A stretch of 64,000 nt of DNA from CAYSAD01 sp964428955 (GTDB taxonomy: Bacteria > Patescibacteriota > Saccharimonadia > Saccharimonadales > Saccharimonadaceae): contig CAYSAD010000004.1 in NCBI GenBank assembly GCA_964428955.1, positions 1 to 64,000 on the forward strand, in the 5' to 3' direction. Numbering within the stretch: the stretch's first letter is position 1; each line of letters begins with the position of its first letter. Shown piece by piece: positions 15,158-24,080 of this stretch. A program made the position numbers and the translations under genes. The notes below the pieces were generated by a model. It was not told the DNA's origin and searched no databases. It was given only the letters and a program-made list of their open reading frames with translations.

Positions 15158-16795
15158 ATGGCAAAGAAAGTATTTTATGATGACGATGCCCGAGAGCGGG
15201 TACTTGGCGGCGCGAAAGCGCTGTATGATGCGGTTAAGGTGACCTACGGCCCGAAAGGCAATAATGTTGTGATTGCCAAAGGCTACGGTGGGCCAACCGT
15301 TACTCATGATGGTGTGACAGTGGCCGAGGCAGTTGATTTACCGGATAATGACGATGAAACACTTGGCTATAAAGTTGGTGCAGAACTGATTAAACAAGCC
15401 GCTAAGAATCTTAATAAAGCAGCTGGTGATGGTACGACGACAGTAACCGTGCTGACATACAATATTCTCAAAGAAGCTAATCGTCTGATTGCAGCTGGCC
15501 ATAATCCGCAAGAACTCCGCAAGGGTATTGAGGCAGCTGGTGCCGAGGTGGTAAAGGCACTCGATAGTCTGAGCGAGAGTATCGAAGGTAAAGGTGAGCG
15601 CGTGGCAGAGGTGGCAGCGATTTCCGCTGGTGACGAGACAATCGGTAAGCTTATCGCTGAGGTGATTGAGAAGGTCGGCAAAGACGGTGTCGTAACTGTA
15701 GAAGCCGGTCAAGGCCTCGAGATGGAATCTGAGGTCGTCGAAGGCTTTAGTCTTGATAAGGGCTGGGCTAGTCCGTTTTTCGTGACTGACGCCGGCCGGC
15801 AAGAAGCCGTTTACGAGAAGCCAGCTATCGTTCTGACTGATAAAAAGATTTCAACCGCCCAAGAACTCTTGCCGTTGATTGAGAAGTTAGCCCAGGCTGG
15901 TAAAAAAGACATCGTCCTCATAGCCGACGAAGTCGACGGCGAAGCGCTCAGTATCTTGGTTCTCAACAAATTAAAGGGCGTTCTCAATACGGTCGTCGTC
16001 AAAGCACCTAGTTTCGGTGATCGTCGTAAAGAAATCCTGGCGGATATCGGCGTGCTGACCGGTGCAACAGTTATCACGGAAGATCAAGGTCTGACATTTG
16101 AGAACGTCGAGCTCGATGTAGTTGGTTCGGCTCGAAAGATAATTGCCGGCAGAGACGAGACCACCATTATCGAGGGTGCTGGTAAAGATACCGCCGTCAA
16201 AGCTCGTATTACCCAGATCGTCGCTCAAGCCGACAACGCTTCAAGCGAATACGATAAAGAACAATACGACAAGCGGGCTGCCGCACTCAGTGGCAAAGTC
16301 GCGGTCATCAAAGTTGGTGGGGCGACGGAAACTGAAATCGATGAGAAGAAATTCCGTGTCGATGACGCCGTGGCGGCGACCAAAGCCGCTCTTGCCGAAG
16401 GTATCGTGGCTGGCGGCGGCGTTACCCTGGTAAACCTATCAAACAATATAAAAGCCGATGGTGCTGATAGTATTTCGGCTGGCCGCCAAATCTTAAAAAA
16501 CGCGCTGAAGCAGCCGTTTTTACAGATTACAGCCAACGCTGGGCTCAACAGTGAAGCCTTGCTTGCCCAGGTTGAAACGGGTAAACCAGGTTTTGGCGTT
16601 AACGTCATGAAGCCGGATGCTGGATTGGTTGATGTTGTCAAAGATGGTGTGATTGATCCAACCCGCGTTACCAAAGAAGCAGTGCAGAACGCGGTCTCTA
16701 TCGCGTCGACAGCTGCCACTATGGGCGCACTGGTAGTGGACATTCCAGAGCCGGAAGCTCCCACGCCAATGGGCGGCGGCATGGGGATGATGTAG
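15158..16795 (+). CDS. groEL: Chaperonin GroEL
   Basis: The 545-residue Hsp60 forms the double-ring folding chamber in the cytoplasm. The ATP-binding YGPKGNNVVI, GDGTTTVTVL, the apical domain, and GGVTLVNL/AAVEEG-equivalent segments are present, and the tail ends GGGMGMM as in canonical GroELs. The start ATG at 15158 follows AGGAGG; a TTG one codon earlier is less likely. Co-transcribed with groES. An inverted repeat follows the stop. Confidence 0.98.
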   Translation: MAKKVFYDDDARERVLGGAKALYDAVKVTYGPKGNNVVIAKGYGGPTVTHDGVTVAEAVDLPDNDDETLGYKVGAELIKQAAKNLNKAAGDGTTTVTVLTYNILKEANRLIAAGHNPQELRKGIEAAGAEVVKALDSLSESIEGKGERVAEVAAISAGDETIGKLIAEVIEKVGKDGVVTVEAGQGLEMESEVVEGFSLDKGWASPFFVTDAGRQEAVYEKPAIVLTDKKISTAQELLPLIEKLAQAGKKDIVLIADEVDGEALSILVLNKLKGVLNTVVVKAPSFGDRRKEILADIGVLTGATVITEDQGLTFENVELDVVGSARKIIAGRDETTIIEGAGKDTAVKARITQIVAQADNASSEYDKEQYDKRAAALSGKVAVIKVGGATETEIDEKKFRVDDAVAATKAALAEGIVAGGGVTLVNLSNNIKADGADSISAGRQILKNALKQPFLQITANAGLNSEALLAQVETGKPGFGVNVMKPDAGLVDVVKDGVIDPTRVTKEAVQNAVSIASTAATMGALVVDIPEPEAPTPMGGGMGMM

Positions 16796-16810
16796 TCCAC
16801 AGCTCATGTA

Positions 16811-16843
16811 ATGAAATAGACTCTCGATTGAGGGTCTATTTCA
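16811..16843 (+). terminator. Hairpin after groEL
   Basis: ATGAAATAGAC and GTCTATTTCAT form an 11-bp stem just after the groEL stop. There is no long T-tract beyond the stem, so terminator strength is uncertain. Confidence 0.5.
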
Positions 16844-16852
16844 TATCACCGA

Positions 16853-16881
16853 TTGACAAAAAGAATATAAAAGTATAAAAT
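16853..16881 (+). promoter_or_regulatory. Sigma-70 promoter of the 16931 gene
   Basis: TTGACA, a 17-nt spacer and TAAAAT, close to consensus and in an A/T-rich stretch, lie 50 nt upstream of the start codon. Confidence 0.8.
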
Positions 16882-16930
16882 ATACAACTAGTCTTGTTTT
16901 ACCACTATCAAATGAGCGGGAGGTGGCAAG

Positions 16931-17218
16931 ATGTTTTATCGGGTAGATTCAACGCAGGCGTTGCGTCGACACTTGGCAAAAATCCAAAAGGGTGACGATC
17001 TGAACGTCAAGATCGGGCCGTTGGATGTCGCTAAAGTAAATGGCAATGGTCACTATGTGAGCATCGCGGTTAGCTCGGTTGACAGCACAGAGCATTACAA
17101 CGTCGGCGAGATGCGCCACGTTACTGGTCGGACCGTTATCGATGGCGAGATCTGCGATGTGAAGTTACGATCGTACCAAAACTACAGCCACGCTATCCTC
17201 CTGGAGGTGATGAGTTGA
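16931..17218 (+). CDS. Small hypothetical protein
   Basis: A 95-residue protein with no recognised family: an N-terminal helix (QALRRHLAKIQKGDD), then alternating beta segments ending in SHAILLEVMS. GGGAGGTGG 5-6 nt before the ATG, a near-consensus promoter and a strong terminator make it a well-defined single-gene unit, so probably well expressed. Build and signals resemble the genes at 13019 and 51682. Confidence 0.65.
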   Translation: MFYRVDSTQALRRHLAKIQKGDDLNVKIGPLDVAKVNGNGHYVSIAVSSVDSTEHYNVGEMRHVTGRTVIDGEICDVKLRSYQNYSHAILLEVMS

Positions 17219-17251
17219 CCCGAAAAAGTCGCCAAGCATAGCGCTTGTCGC

Positions 17252-17285
17252 CCCCACACAGCAGCCAGCTGTGTGGGGTTATTTT
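17252..17285 (+). terminator. Rho-independent terminator
   Basis: CCCCACACAG and CTGTGTGGGG form a 10-bp GC-rich stem followed by TTATTTT. It ends the 16931 gene. Confidence 0.85.
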
Positions 17286-17289
17286 CATA

Positions 17290-17751
17290 TTAAGCAGTCG
17301 GTGTACTAGAAAGGAAGTCGATCTCTTTGATGACATCAAGCAACGCTTGGGCACGACGAGTTTCGTCACTAATGGCTTTGGCGGCTTCATGAGCCGGACC
17401 GATGAGCGTTTTATCGTCAGTAGAACGGAGGAGCAATAAATAAGTATCGAATTTTTCTTCCGGTGCAAGGTCAAGTTTGTCGACAAGGGGACGCAATTCA
17501 ACCAAGGCATCTTGTTTGATACTATCCAGATCGTCACTACCTGATGCGGATGGCATAGGAATCGTTGGGACGCTCAAGGTTGCTTCTTCGACTGCCGCGT
17601 CGGTTGTATCGGTTGGTTTAACCTCTTTTTCATCAGCCGTGTCTTCTGCTGCGGCAGCTTCTTCGGCTTGACCATCGACACCAGCGAGAACTTTCGCCAG
17701 TTCCTGATCGTCGCTCATTGGTTGTTGTGATTGCGGCTGTAAGTCCACCAT
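17290..17751 (-). CDS. Hypothetical acidic protein
   Basis: The 153-residue protein has a disordered, Ala/Glu/Asp-rich N-terminal half (about residues 1-80) and a helical C-terminal half (DSIKQDALVELRPLVDKLDL, then AAKAISDETRRAQALLDVIKEID). No recognised family; it may be an adaptor. AGAGGTGGG lies a few bases before the ATG at 17751. It is divergent from the PGI/PMI gene. Confidence 0.6.
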   Translation of the reverse strand: MVDLQPQSQQPMSDDQELAKVLAGVDGQAEEAAAAEDTADEKEVKPTDTTDAAVEEATLSVPTIPMPSASGSDDLDSIKQDALVELRPLVDKLDLAPEEKFDTYLLLLRSTDDKTLIGPAHEAAKAISDETRRAQALLDVIKEIDFLSSTPTA

Positions 17752-17846
17752 GTTCCCACCTCTAAAAATTTTGTAATATTACTTATGCTTGCTTTGAATG
17801 TATAGTATCATAAGAATAAGATAGCTCGCAAGAGGTAAGGGGTGGG

Positions 17847-18899
17847 ATGTTAGACGACGCGCAAGTACTCAGGAAACGGGACAGTCAAAACACGCTGGGA
17901 ACAACGGCCGATCAGGCATCCCAGGCCCGTCTGGCAGTAGAAGTACTCTCACCCAATCACGATGGCCGTGTCATTACCAAGATCTACGTCGCTGGCATGG
18001 GCGGTTCGGCGTTGGCGGCGCTCCTCGCTAAAACCTGGCTCGATGAACTGACTATTCCGTTTGAAATCGTACGAGACTACAGCCTGCCGCATAGTGTTGA
18101 TAGTTCAGCACTGGTCATTGCCAGTAGTTGTTCGGGTAATACCGAGGAAACACTCAGTGCACTCGACGATGCTCGATCCAAGGGCGCGCAGGTGGCAGTG
18201 ATTAGTGGTGGCGGTAAGCTACAAGAGATTGCACGTCAAGATGGTATTTGTCGGGTCGATCTACCAAACTTGGAGGTCCAGCCACGTATGTTGACAATTG
18301 CGCAACTTCGAGCGCTGACGGCACTACTAGCGCACTTCAATGTCATCCGTTTTGAACGTTTTGCCGAAATTGCTGACACGAGCGATTGGCTCGATGAAGC
18401 CAGTAAAGACTGGCGGATGGAGAGTACGACTGATAAAAATCTCGCCAAACAACTGGCTCTCATGGCGGTTGGTAAGACACCGATTTTCTACGGGGGTCCA
18501 TTAACGGCTTCGGCTGCCTACAAATGGAAAATAAGTTGGAACGAAAATGCCAAGAACGTGTCATTTTGGAATCAATACTCAGAATTCAATCACAACGAAT
18601 TCATTGGCTGGACATCACACCCGATAGAAAAGCCGTTCGTTATTTTCGATCTCATCAGCCGATTTGAACACCCGCGCATCTTAGAGCGGTTCGCACTAAG
18701 CGACCGATTACTGAGCGGCCAGCGGCCAGCGGCCAATACTATCGAGTTGCAGGGCGATAGCCTGTTGCAACAACTGCTCTGGGCAAACATCCTGGCTGAC
18801 TTCACGAGCATTTATGTAGCGATTTTGAATAATGTCGATCCCGGCCCAGTGCCGCTCATCAGCAAATTGAAAGAAGAACTTGGTAAAAGTGACGCTTAA
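17847..18899 (+). CDS. Phosphoglucose/phosphomannose isomerase family protein
   Basis: The 350-residue SIS-domain protein belongs to the bifunctional PGI/PMI family, interconverting fructose-6-P with glucose-6-P or mannose-6-P. Seen are KIYVAGMGGSALAA near residue 50, ASSCSGNTEETL near residue 92, AVISGGGKLQEIA, and a second SIS domain with FYGGPLTASAAYKWKISWNENAK (residues about 213-235) and a C-terminal helix. Length matches the family. The start is ATG 17847 after GGGGTG. With zwf, pgl and gnd it would feed sugars into the pentose phosphate route. Its stop overlaps that of the ABC permease by 4 nt. Confidence 0.88.
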   Translation: MLDDAQVLRKRDSQNTLGTTADQASQARLAVEVLSPNHDGRVITKIYVAGMGGSALAALLAKTWLDELTIPFEIVRDYSLPHSVDSSALVIASSCSGNTEETLSALDDARSKGAQVAVISGGGKLQEIARQDGICRVDLPNLEVQPRMLTIAQLRALTALLAHFNVIRFERFAEIADTSDWLDEASKDWRMESTTDKNLAKQLALMAVGKTPIFYGGPLTASAAYKWKISWNENAKNVSFWNQYSEFNHNEFIGWTSHPIEKPFVIFDLISRFEHPRILERFALSDRLLSGQRPAANTIELQGDSLLQQLLWANILADFTSIYVAILNNVDPGPVPLISKLKEELGKSDA

Positions 18900-20110
18900 T
18901 TAAAGTGACGTAGTGATTCGATCGGATCTTTACGCGAAGCACGTAGTGCCGGATAGAGCCCAAAAACGATGCCGACCACGCCAGATAGGCCGAGTGCGAT
19001 ACCGAGGATTGGCCAGGTGAAGGCCGGATCAAACGTCAGGAAGGTACTAATCGCGAAAGCGATGATATACCCGAGTATATAACCGGCTACGCCACCGACC
19101 AGGCTGATAATGATTGATTCAATCAAGAATTGCCAAATGATATGGGCGTTGCTGGCGCCAATAGCTTTTCTGAGGCCAATTTCACGGGTACGTTCGGCGA
19201 CGCTGACCAGGAGTATATTCATAATACCGATACCACCGACCAAGAGCGAAATACCAGCGATTGCCACAGTCATTTGTTTGATGAGTTTGAATAACTGACT
19301 GGTTGGCTTGGCAATGTCTTTACCGGAAATAATCTGATAATCCTGCTCTCCACTGTGCGCGGTCGACAAAGTAGCATCAATGGTTTTTATCAGACCAGGC
19401 AGTTGTTCCTTGGTGTCGGCCCGTACGTCGATTTGCTGTAAAGAGGTATCATTGCCAAGTAATTGCTGACCAGCGGTCAGGTGGATGATAGCCGTGTGAT
19501 CGAAATCGACCGTATTGAAGTTAATTGGCTGGTCGATACGTTTTAAGATACCAATCACCGTGAACGTATGGTCGCGGATCGTAAACGTTTGGCCTATAGC
19601 GCTGTCCGTACCGAACAAGTCAACTGATAGCTGCTGTCCGATGACTGCGGTGTCTTGGTTGGTGAATCGGTCGAGGAACTGGCCATCGCGTACTTGAAGC
19701 CCAGCAATCGTCGCCAGTTCGGGTGTGGAGGCGACGACGCTAACATCAGTCGGGTGGCTGTCGCCAGCTTTGGTGCTGCCGTTGATGATCATCAACGGCG
19801 CAACCGCGCCGATGTGTTTTATGTGTGTGATTGCTTCGTAGTCCTTCTCGCTCAAAGTGCTGGCCGCGAAACTTTGCTGGCGAGTGATATCGTTGCCGCC
19901 AATTGCGGTTGGGCGAATGACAGCGATGTTGCCTTCAAGGGCATCGACTTGTTGGTTAATGACACCGTTGATACCGCTGGAAAGCGATAAGACGGCTGTG
20001 ACGCTCGCCACACCGATAGCGACGCCGAGTGCCGTCAGAAACGTCCGCAGCCGATTGGTCCGCAACGACTCATAAGCATTGTCGAGGTGATCAATCAGCA
20101 ATAAGCGCAT
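18896..20110 (-). CDS. MacB/FtsX-type ABC transporter permease
   Basis: The 404-residue permease has an N-terminal TM helix (RTFLTALGVAIGVASVTAVL), a large extracytoplasmic MacB core domain (about residues 45-275), then three C-terminal TM helices with the FtsX motif (VSVAERTREIGLRKAIGAS) and a C-terminal SLRHFN. It pairs with the ATPase upstream, whose stop overlaps this start as TGATG. Likely exports peptides, lipids or toxic compounds. Its stop lies in a TTAA shared with the convergent PGI/PMI gene. Confidence 0.92.
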   Translation of the reverse strand: MRLLLIDHLDNAYESLRTNRLRTFLTALGVAIGVASVTAVLSLSSGINGVINQQVDALEGNIAVIRPTAIGGNDITRQQSFAASTLSEKDYEAITHIKHIGAVAPLMIINGSTKAGDSHPTDVSVVASTPELATIAGLQVRDGQFLDRFTNQDTAVIGQQLSVDLFGTDSAIGQTFTIRDHTFTVIGILKRIDQPINFNTVDFDHTAIIHLTAGQQLLGNDTSLQQIDVRADTKEQLPGLIKTIDATLSTAHSGEQDYQIISGKDIAKPTSQLFKLIKQMTVAIAGISLLVGGIGIMNILLVSVAERTREIGLRKAIGASNAHIIWQFLIESIIISLVGGVAGYILGYIIAFAISTFLTFDPAFTWPILGIALGLSGVVGIVFGLYPALRASRKDPIESLRHFN

Positions 20111-20874
20111 CAGCGTTTGGCCTTTCGCTTGCTGCTGAGTGGAATTTTCTCCGTTTTCGACTTGGCGATAATGGGAATTTTAGTGTCACTGGCAATTTTT
20201 CCGTCGAGCATGTGAATAACCCGACTAGCATATGTCGTCAGCTTCGGGTTATGGGTGACCATGATGATAGTGTTGCCACGTTTGTGTAGGTCGGATAATT
20301 CTTCCATGACGATGTGACTAGCTTTGCTGTCAAGGTTACCGGTCGGTTCGTCCGCTAGGATGATTGATGGATCATTGACCAGTGCTCGAGCAATAGCGAC
20401 ACGTTGGTTCTGGCCGCCCGACAGCTGTGACGGCATATAGTATTCGCGTTCTTGCAAATGGAAGTTTTTCAGTACTCGACTGGCTTCTTTGAAACGTTTG
20501 GTCCGGCGGATACCTTTGTACGTGAGTGGCAGGGCGACGTTTTCGATGACATTGAGACGTGGAATGAGATTGAAACTTTGAAAAACGAAACCAATTTTGT
20601 TGGAGCGGATACGGGCGTGGCGACTTCGACTGAGTTCTTCGACGGCTTTGTCTTCCAATAGGTAGTCGCCACTGGTTGGTCGGTCGATAAGCCCAAGAAT
20701 GTTGAGTAGGGTCGTTTTACCGCAACCACTCGGACCCATGACAGCGATGAACTCACCTTTTTCAATCGTCAAGTCAATCCCATCGAGTGCGAATTGTTCG
20801 GCGTCACCGATACCGAACCGCTTTTTCAAGCCTTTCAGGACGATAACCGGCGCAGTCGATGTTTCTTTTGGCAT
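20110..20874 (-). CDS. MacB/LolD-type ABC transporter ATPase
   Basis: The 254-residue ATPase of the lipoprotein/macrolide exporter group has Walker A GPSGCGKTT (about residue 46), a Q-loop QSFNLIPRLNV, signature LSGGQNQRVAIARAL, Walker B IILADEPTGNLD and switch His in VTHNPKL. A basic C-terminal tail of about 25 residues (SSKRKAKR) extends past the usual end. TATACT lies 6 nt before the ATG (leaderless). Operon with the permease. Confidence 0.95.
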   Translation of the reverse strand: MPKETSTAPVIVLKGLKKRFGIGDAEQFALDGIDLTIEKGEFIAVMGPSGCGKTTLLNILGLIDRPTSGDYLLEDKAVEELSRSRHARIRSNKIGFVFQSFNLIPRLNVIENVALPLTYKGIRRTKRFKEASRVLKNFHLQEREYYMPSQLSGGQNQRVAIARALVNDPSIILADEPTGNLDSKASHIVMEELSDLHKRGNTIIMVTHNPKLTTYASRVIHMLDGKIASDTKIPIIAKSKTEKIPLSSKRKAKR

Positions 20875-21079
20875 ACATCTAGTATAGATAGGGTTGCAAG
20901 GCTACGGCAACCATAAGCTTGGCGTGCTTTTGACAACTGTAAATAATATGCGCCGAATTGCGCACCATTTTAACGAACCAAGCCTCAAGGCTGTTTGTTA
21001 AAATGAGAGGAGCAGTAACGAAAGGCGGTAGCTTTAGTCGCCTGCGACTAAAGCGAAAACTTGTAGTGAACTGCGACGA
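20875..21079. other. Structured intergenic region upstream of tRNA-Ser
   Basis: No credible protein gene. There are three hairpins: GGTTGC...GCAACC near 20891-20912; CATTTTAAC...GTTAAAATG (20966-21005) with an inner AGCCT/AGGCT stem; and a perfect 11-bp stem GCTTTAGTCGC/GCGACTAAAGC (21031-21054). None ends in a T-run. TTGACA at 20930-20935 may be a -35. This could be a small RNA or a tRNA precursor leader. Confidence 0.45.
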
Positions 21080-21169
21080 GGAGAGGTGGCCGAGTGGTTG
21101 AAGGCGCACGCTTGGAAAGCGTGTATACGGGCAACCGTATCGCAGGTTCGAATCCTGTTCTCTCCGCCA
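21080..21169 (+). tRNA. tRNA-Ser(GGA)
   Basis: A class II tRNA of 90 nt. Acceptor GGAGAGG/TCTCTCC, anticodon stem CACGC/GCGTG with loop TTGGAAA (anticodon GGA, codons UCC/UCU), a long variable arm with stem ATACGG/CCGTAT, T loop TTCGAAT, discriminator G, encoded CCA. Confidence 0.96.
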
Positions 21170-21198
21170 AACAGTACGCTATATGTAGCGTACTGTTT
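21169..21198 (+). terminator. Terminator after tRNA-Ser(GGA)
   Basis: AACAGTACGCTA and TAGCGTACTGTT form a 12-bp stem around a TATG loop, starting at the CCA end and followed by TGTTATTT. Confidence 0.75.
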
Positions 21199-21271
21199 GT
21201 TATTTACAACGCTATAAAGGGTTAATCTATCCTAATTATGCTTGTGGTGAAAAAAACACCTAAAAAAGCTT

Positions 21272-21323
21272 GAAAACCATATATATAGGGTCTATTATCG
21301 TACATAGACACTACATATGTAGT
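21272..21323. promoter_or_regulatory. Candidate paired NrdR boxes
   Basis: Two palindromic A/T-rich sites, CCATATATATAGG (21278-21290) and ACTACATATGTAGT (21310-21323), have centres about 32 nt apart, three helical turns. This is the usual layout of NrdR repressor boxes before class I RNR genes. The match to the box consensus is approximate. nrdR is not in the window. Confidence 0.5.
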
Positions 21324-21447
21324 AGTTCAATAAAATACACATTATGCAAATTGCCATAGGGTAGAACGGCATCCGTCGTGACGGCTTTTTGTATTGTCTC
21401 TTGGGAGGGGCAGTGTAGAAAACATAAAACTAATAGGGGATCACATT

Positions 21448-23847
21448 ATGAACGGAATTCATGTGGTAAAACGCGACGGCACACGCGAACCATTTGACGC
21501 CAACAAGATCAACTTGGCGCTTGTTCAGGCGAGTGAGGGACTGCCTGACCAGATTAGCAAAGTAGTGCAGGTTGCATCAGAACTACAATTGACATTATTT
21601 GACGGTATCACTAGTGAGCAGCTTGACGAGGCGGTGATTCATACGGCTTTGCAGAATGTGAAAGATGACCCAGACTTTGATACGATTGCGGCGAGATTAT
21701 TGCTTAAGAATGTCTACAAAAACATACTTGGGGATTATGGAACAGCCGATGAGTTGAAGAAACTTCATGAAATTCATTTTCCTACGTATATAAAGAGTGG
21801 TGTTGAGAACAAATTACTAGATACTCGCATGAGTACGACGTTTAACCTGGAAAAGCTTGCGAAAGCTATCAAACCCGAGCGTGACAACTTAAGTAAGTAT
21901 CTTGGTGTAGTGACGAACAAAAACCGTTACGCATTGCGTAAGCAGAGTGGTGAGCCGATTGAGGTACCACAATTCACCCATATGCGTATCGCGATGGGAC
22001 TTAGTTTCAATGAAAAAGATCCAACCACGGCTGCGCTCGATTTTTATGAACATATGAGCAATCTCGACTACGTACCTGGTGGTTCAACGCGCGTCAACGC
22101 TGGCGGCTCGTTCCCGCAACTTTCCAACTGCTTCTTACTGGAAGTTCAAGACGACATGGAATCAATCGCTAAAGGTGTCCGTGATGTCATGTGGATTGCC
22201 AAGGGAACTGGTGGTATCGGTATTTCACTTAATAAGCTCCGTGCGGCAGGTTCTCCGGTAAAAACGACCAACACCGAGAGCACTGGCCCGATTCCGTTCA
22301 TGAAAATGATCGACACAGCGCTTTTCGCCGTTTCACGTAAGGGTAAAAAAGCTGGCGCAGCAGCGCTCTATATGGAGAACTGGCATCTTAACTTTCCGCA
22401 ATTTTTGGATTTGAAACAAAACTCCGGTGACCCGTATCTTCGAACGCGCCTGGCGAACACTGCGGTGTTTATTAGTGACGAATTCATGAAACGGGTACAA
22501 AAGGACCAAGATTGGTATTTGTTCGACCCAGCTGAAGTAGAAGATCTTCCAGAGCTCTACGGTGCAGAGTTTAGTAAGCGCTACGCCGAATATGTCAAAC
22601 TGGCTGAAGCCGGCAAAATGCGGGAATTTAAGAAAGTCAGCGCCCTTAAGCAGTTTCGTCAGATTCTGATTACCCTGCAGGCAACCAGCCATCCATGGTT
22701 GACATGGAAAGATACCATCAATGTTCGGGCACTCAACAATAACACGTCGACAATTCACCTGAGTAATTTGTGTACGGAGATTACTTTGCCACAAGACAAA
22801 GATAATACTGCTGTTTGTAATCTCGTCAGTATCAACCTTTCGGCACACCTCCGCGCAGACAAGACATGGGATTGGGACCGCTTGGCAGCGAGCACCAGGA
22901 GCGCGATTCGCCAATTGGACAACCTGTGCGATATTACGAATACGCCAATTCCAGAAGCGATGCATTCCAACCAACAAAACCGTGCGCTCGGGCTTGGCAT
23001 GATGGGATTCACGGATGTCACTGAAAAACTCGGCTATAGCTACGAAAGTGAAGATGCGTATGACCTGATGGATCAACTGACTGAATTCATTAGCTATAAC
23101 GCGATTGATGAGTCGGCCGATATGGCACAAGAACTCGGTTCGTATCCGATGTTCAAGGGTAGCGGTTGGAACAGGGGAATTCTTCCGATCGATACGCTTG
23201 ATGAACTGGCAACCGACCGAAAAGTGAAGGTCGAAGTCAATCGCAAGCAACGTCTTGACTGGGACAGCCTCCGCAAGAAGGTTAAAAAAGGTATGCGTAA
23301 TGCGACACTCATGGCGATCGCACCAACGGCAAACATTGCTCATATTGCCGGAACAACCCCTGGAATCGACCCACAATTCGCGCAAATATTTAGCCGCAGT
23401 ACTCTGAACGGTAAGTTCCTCGAAGTGAATAATAATCTTGTTCGTTCTTTGAAGGAGCTTGACCTTTGGGACAAAGTCAAAGATCAAGTGCTTGTCAATC
23501 AGGGTGATATTCAGACGATTGATGTTATTCCGCAGAACATCAAAGATACTTACAAGACGAGCTTCCAGCTGAGTCCGTACGCCTTTATCGAAGTAGCCGC
23601 CCGTGCTCAAAAATGGGTAGATCAAGCAATCTCACGCAATATGTATCTTGAAACTCGAAACATCGATGACTACGTTGATATTTATAGCACCTGTTGGAAA
23701 CGAGGACTCAAGACGACCTATTATCTGCATGTAAAACCGCGCCATCAGGCTGAGCAAACGACGGTGAAAGTAAATAAAGCTGAAACGGGCACCGGACCAC
23801 GCAAAGCAGGGTTCGGCTTCGCGAAGAAGCAAACGGTAGGGGTATAG
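21448..23847 (+). CDS. nrdA: Ribonucleotide reductase class I alpha subunit, missing C-terminal Cys tail
   Basis: The 799-residue large subunit reduces ribonucleoside diphosphates to deoxyribonucleotides. An ATP cone (VVKRDGTREPFDANKI) opens the protein. Active-site residues are seen in LSNCFLLE, NLCTEI and AVCNLVSINL, and the radical-path tyrosines in KTTYYLHVKP. The normal C-terminal cysteine pair is absent; the protein ends in a Lys/Gly-rich stretch, and the pair instead ends a separate ORF at 23913. The start follows AGGGG; a longer frame from 21394 has no RBS. First gene of the nrd operon. Confidence 0.95.
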   Translation: MNGIHVVKRDGTREPFDANKINLALVQASEGLPDQISKVVQVASELQLTLFDGITSEQLDEAVIHTALQNVKDDPDFDTIAARLLLKNVYKNILGDYGTADELKKLHEIHFPTYIKSGVENKLLDTRMSTTFNLEKLAKAIKPERDNLSKYLGVVTNKNRYALRKQSGEPIEVPQFTHMRIAMGLSFNEKDPTTAALDFYEHMSNLDYVPGGSTRVNAGGSFPQLSNCFLLEVQDDMESIAKGVRDVMWIAKGTGGIGISLNKLRAAGSPVKTTNTESTGPIPFMKMIDTALFAVSRKGKKAGAAALYMENWHLNFPQFLDLKQNSGDPYLRTRLANTAVFISDEFMKRVQKDQDWYLFDPAEVEDLPELYGAEFSKRYAEYVKLAEAGKMREFKKVSALKQFRQILITLQATSHPWLTWKDTINVRALNNNTSTIHLSNLCTEITLPQDKDNTAVCNLVSINLSAHLRADKTWDWDRLAASTRSAIRQLDNLCDITNTPIPEAMHSNQQNRALGLGMMGFTDVTEKLGYSYESEDAYDLMDQLTEFISYNAIDESADMAQELGSYPMFKGSGWNRGILPIDTLDELATDRKVKVEVNRKQRLDWDSLRKKVKKGMRNATLMAIAPTANIAHIAGTTPGIDPQFAQIFSRSTLNGKFLEVNNNLVRSLKELDLWDKVKDQVLVNQGDIQTIDVIPQNIKDTYKTSFQLSPYAFIEVAARAQKWVDQAISRNMYLETRNIDDYVDIYSTCWKRGLKTTYYLHVKPRHQAEQTTVKVNKAETGTGPRKAGFGFAKKQTVGV

Positions 23848-23912
23848 CGTATGGGTACATGTTAATACATAAGAATACGATCAAAAAAATAAAATAGAAT
23901 AGGGAAATAATT

Positions 23913-24080
23913 ATGGGTATGAACGCATCAACAATTATCAACGACGAAATGACACTAGATGAAAAACTAGCCGCTATCGATCAGGCAATGAAGAATGCCC
24001 AGGCGCAGGCCAGTGAAACTAATGGCATTGATGCACCAGCTGATCCGCAAGATTTACTGATGTGTGAGGGTTGCCAGTAA
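23913..24080 (+). CDS. 55-residue ORF ending in the NrdA-type CEGCQ tail
   Basis: A short ORF 65 nt after nrdA, preceded by AGGG. The 55-residue product has a helical acidic N-terminal part (TLDEKLAAIDQAMKNAQAQA), a flexible DAPADPQD linker and the terminus LLMCEGCQ. This matches the redox-active CxxC end (CEACQ type) of class I NrdA proteins, which shuttles electrons from thioredoxin or glutaredoxin to the active site. Here it is a separate polypeptide. Its stop overlaps the next ORF as TAATG. I infer that it acts in trans as the detached swinging arm. Confidence 0.8.
   Translation: MGMNASTIINDEMTLDEKLAAIDQAMKNAQAQASETNGIDAPADPQDLLMCEGCQ

Noticed and set aside
22333..23625. 430-codon minus-strand ORF inside nrdA
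   Set aside because: Long but wholly within the conserved nrdA frame; its translation is Cys/Arg-rich with no domain, as expected of an antisense shadow.
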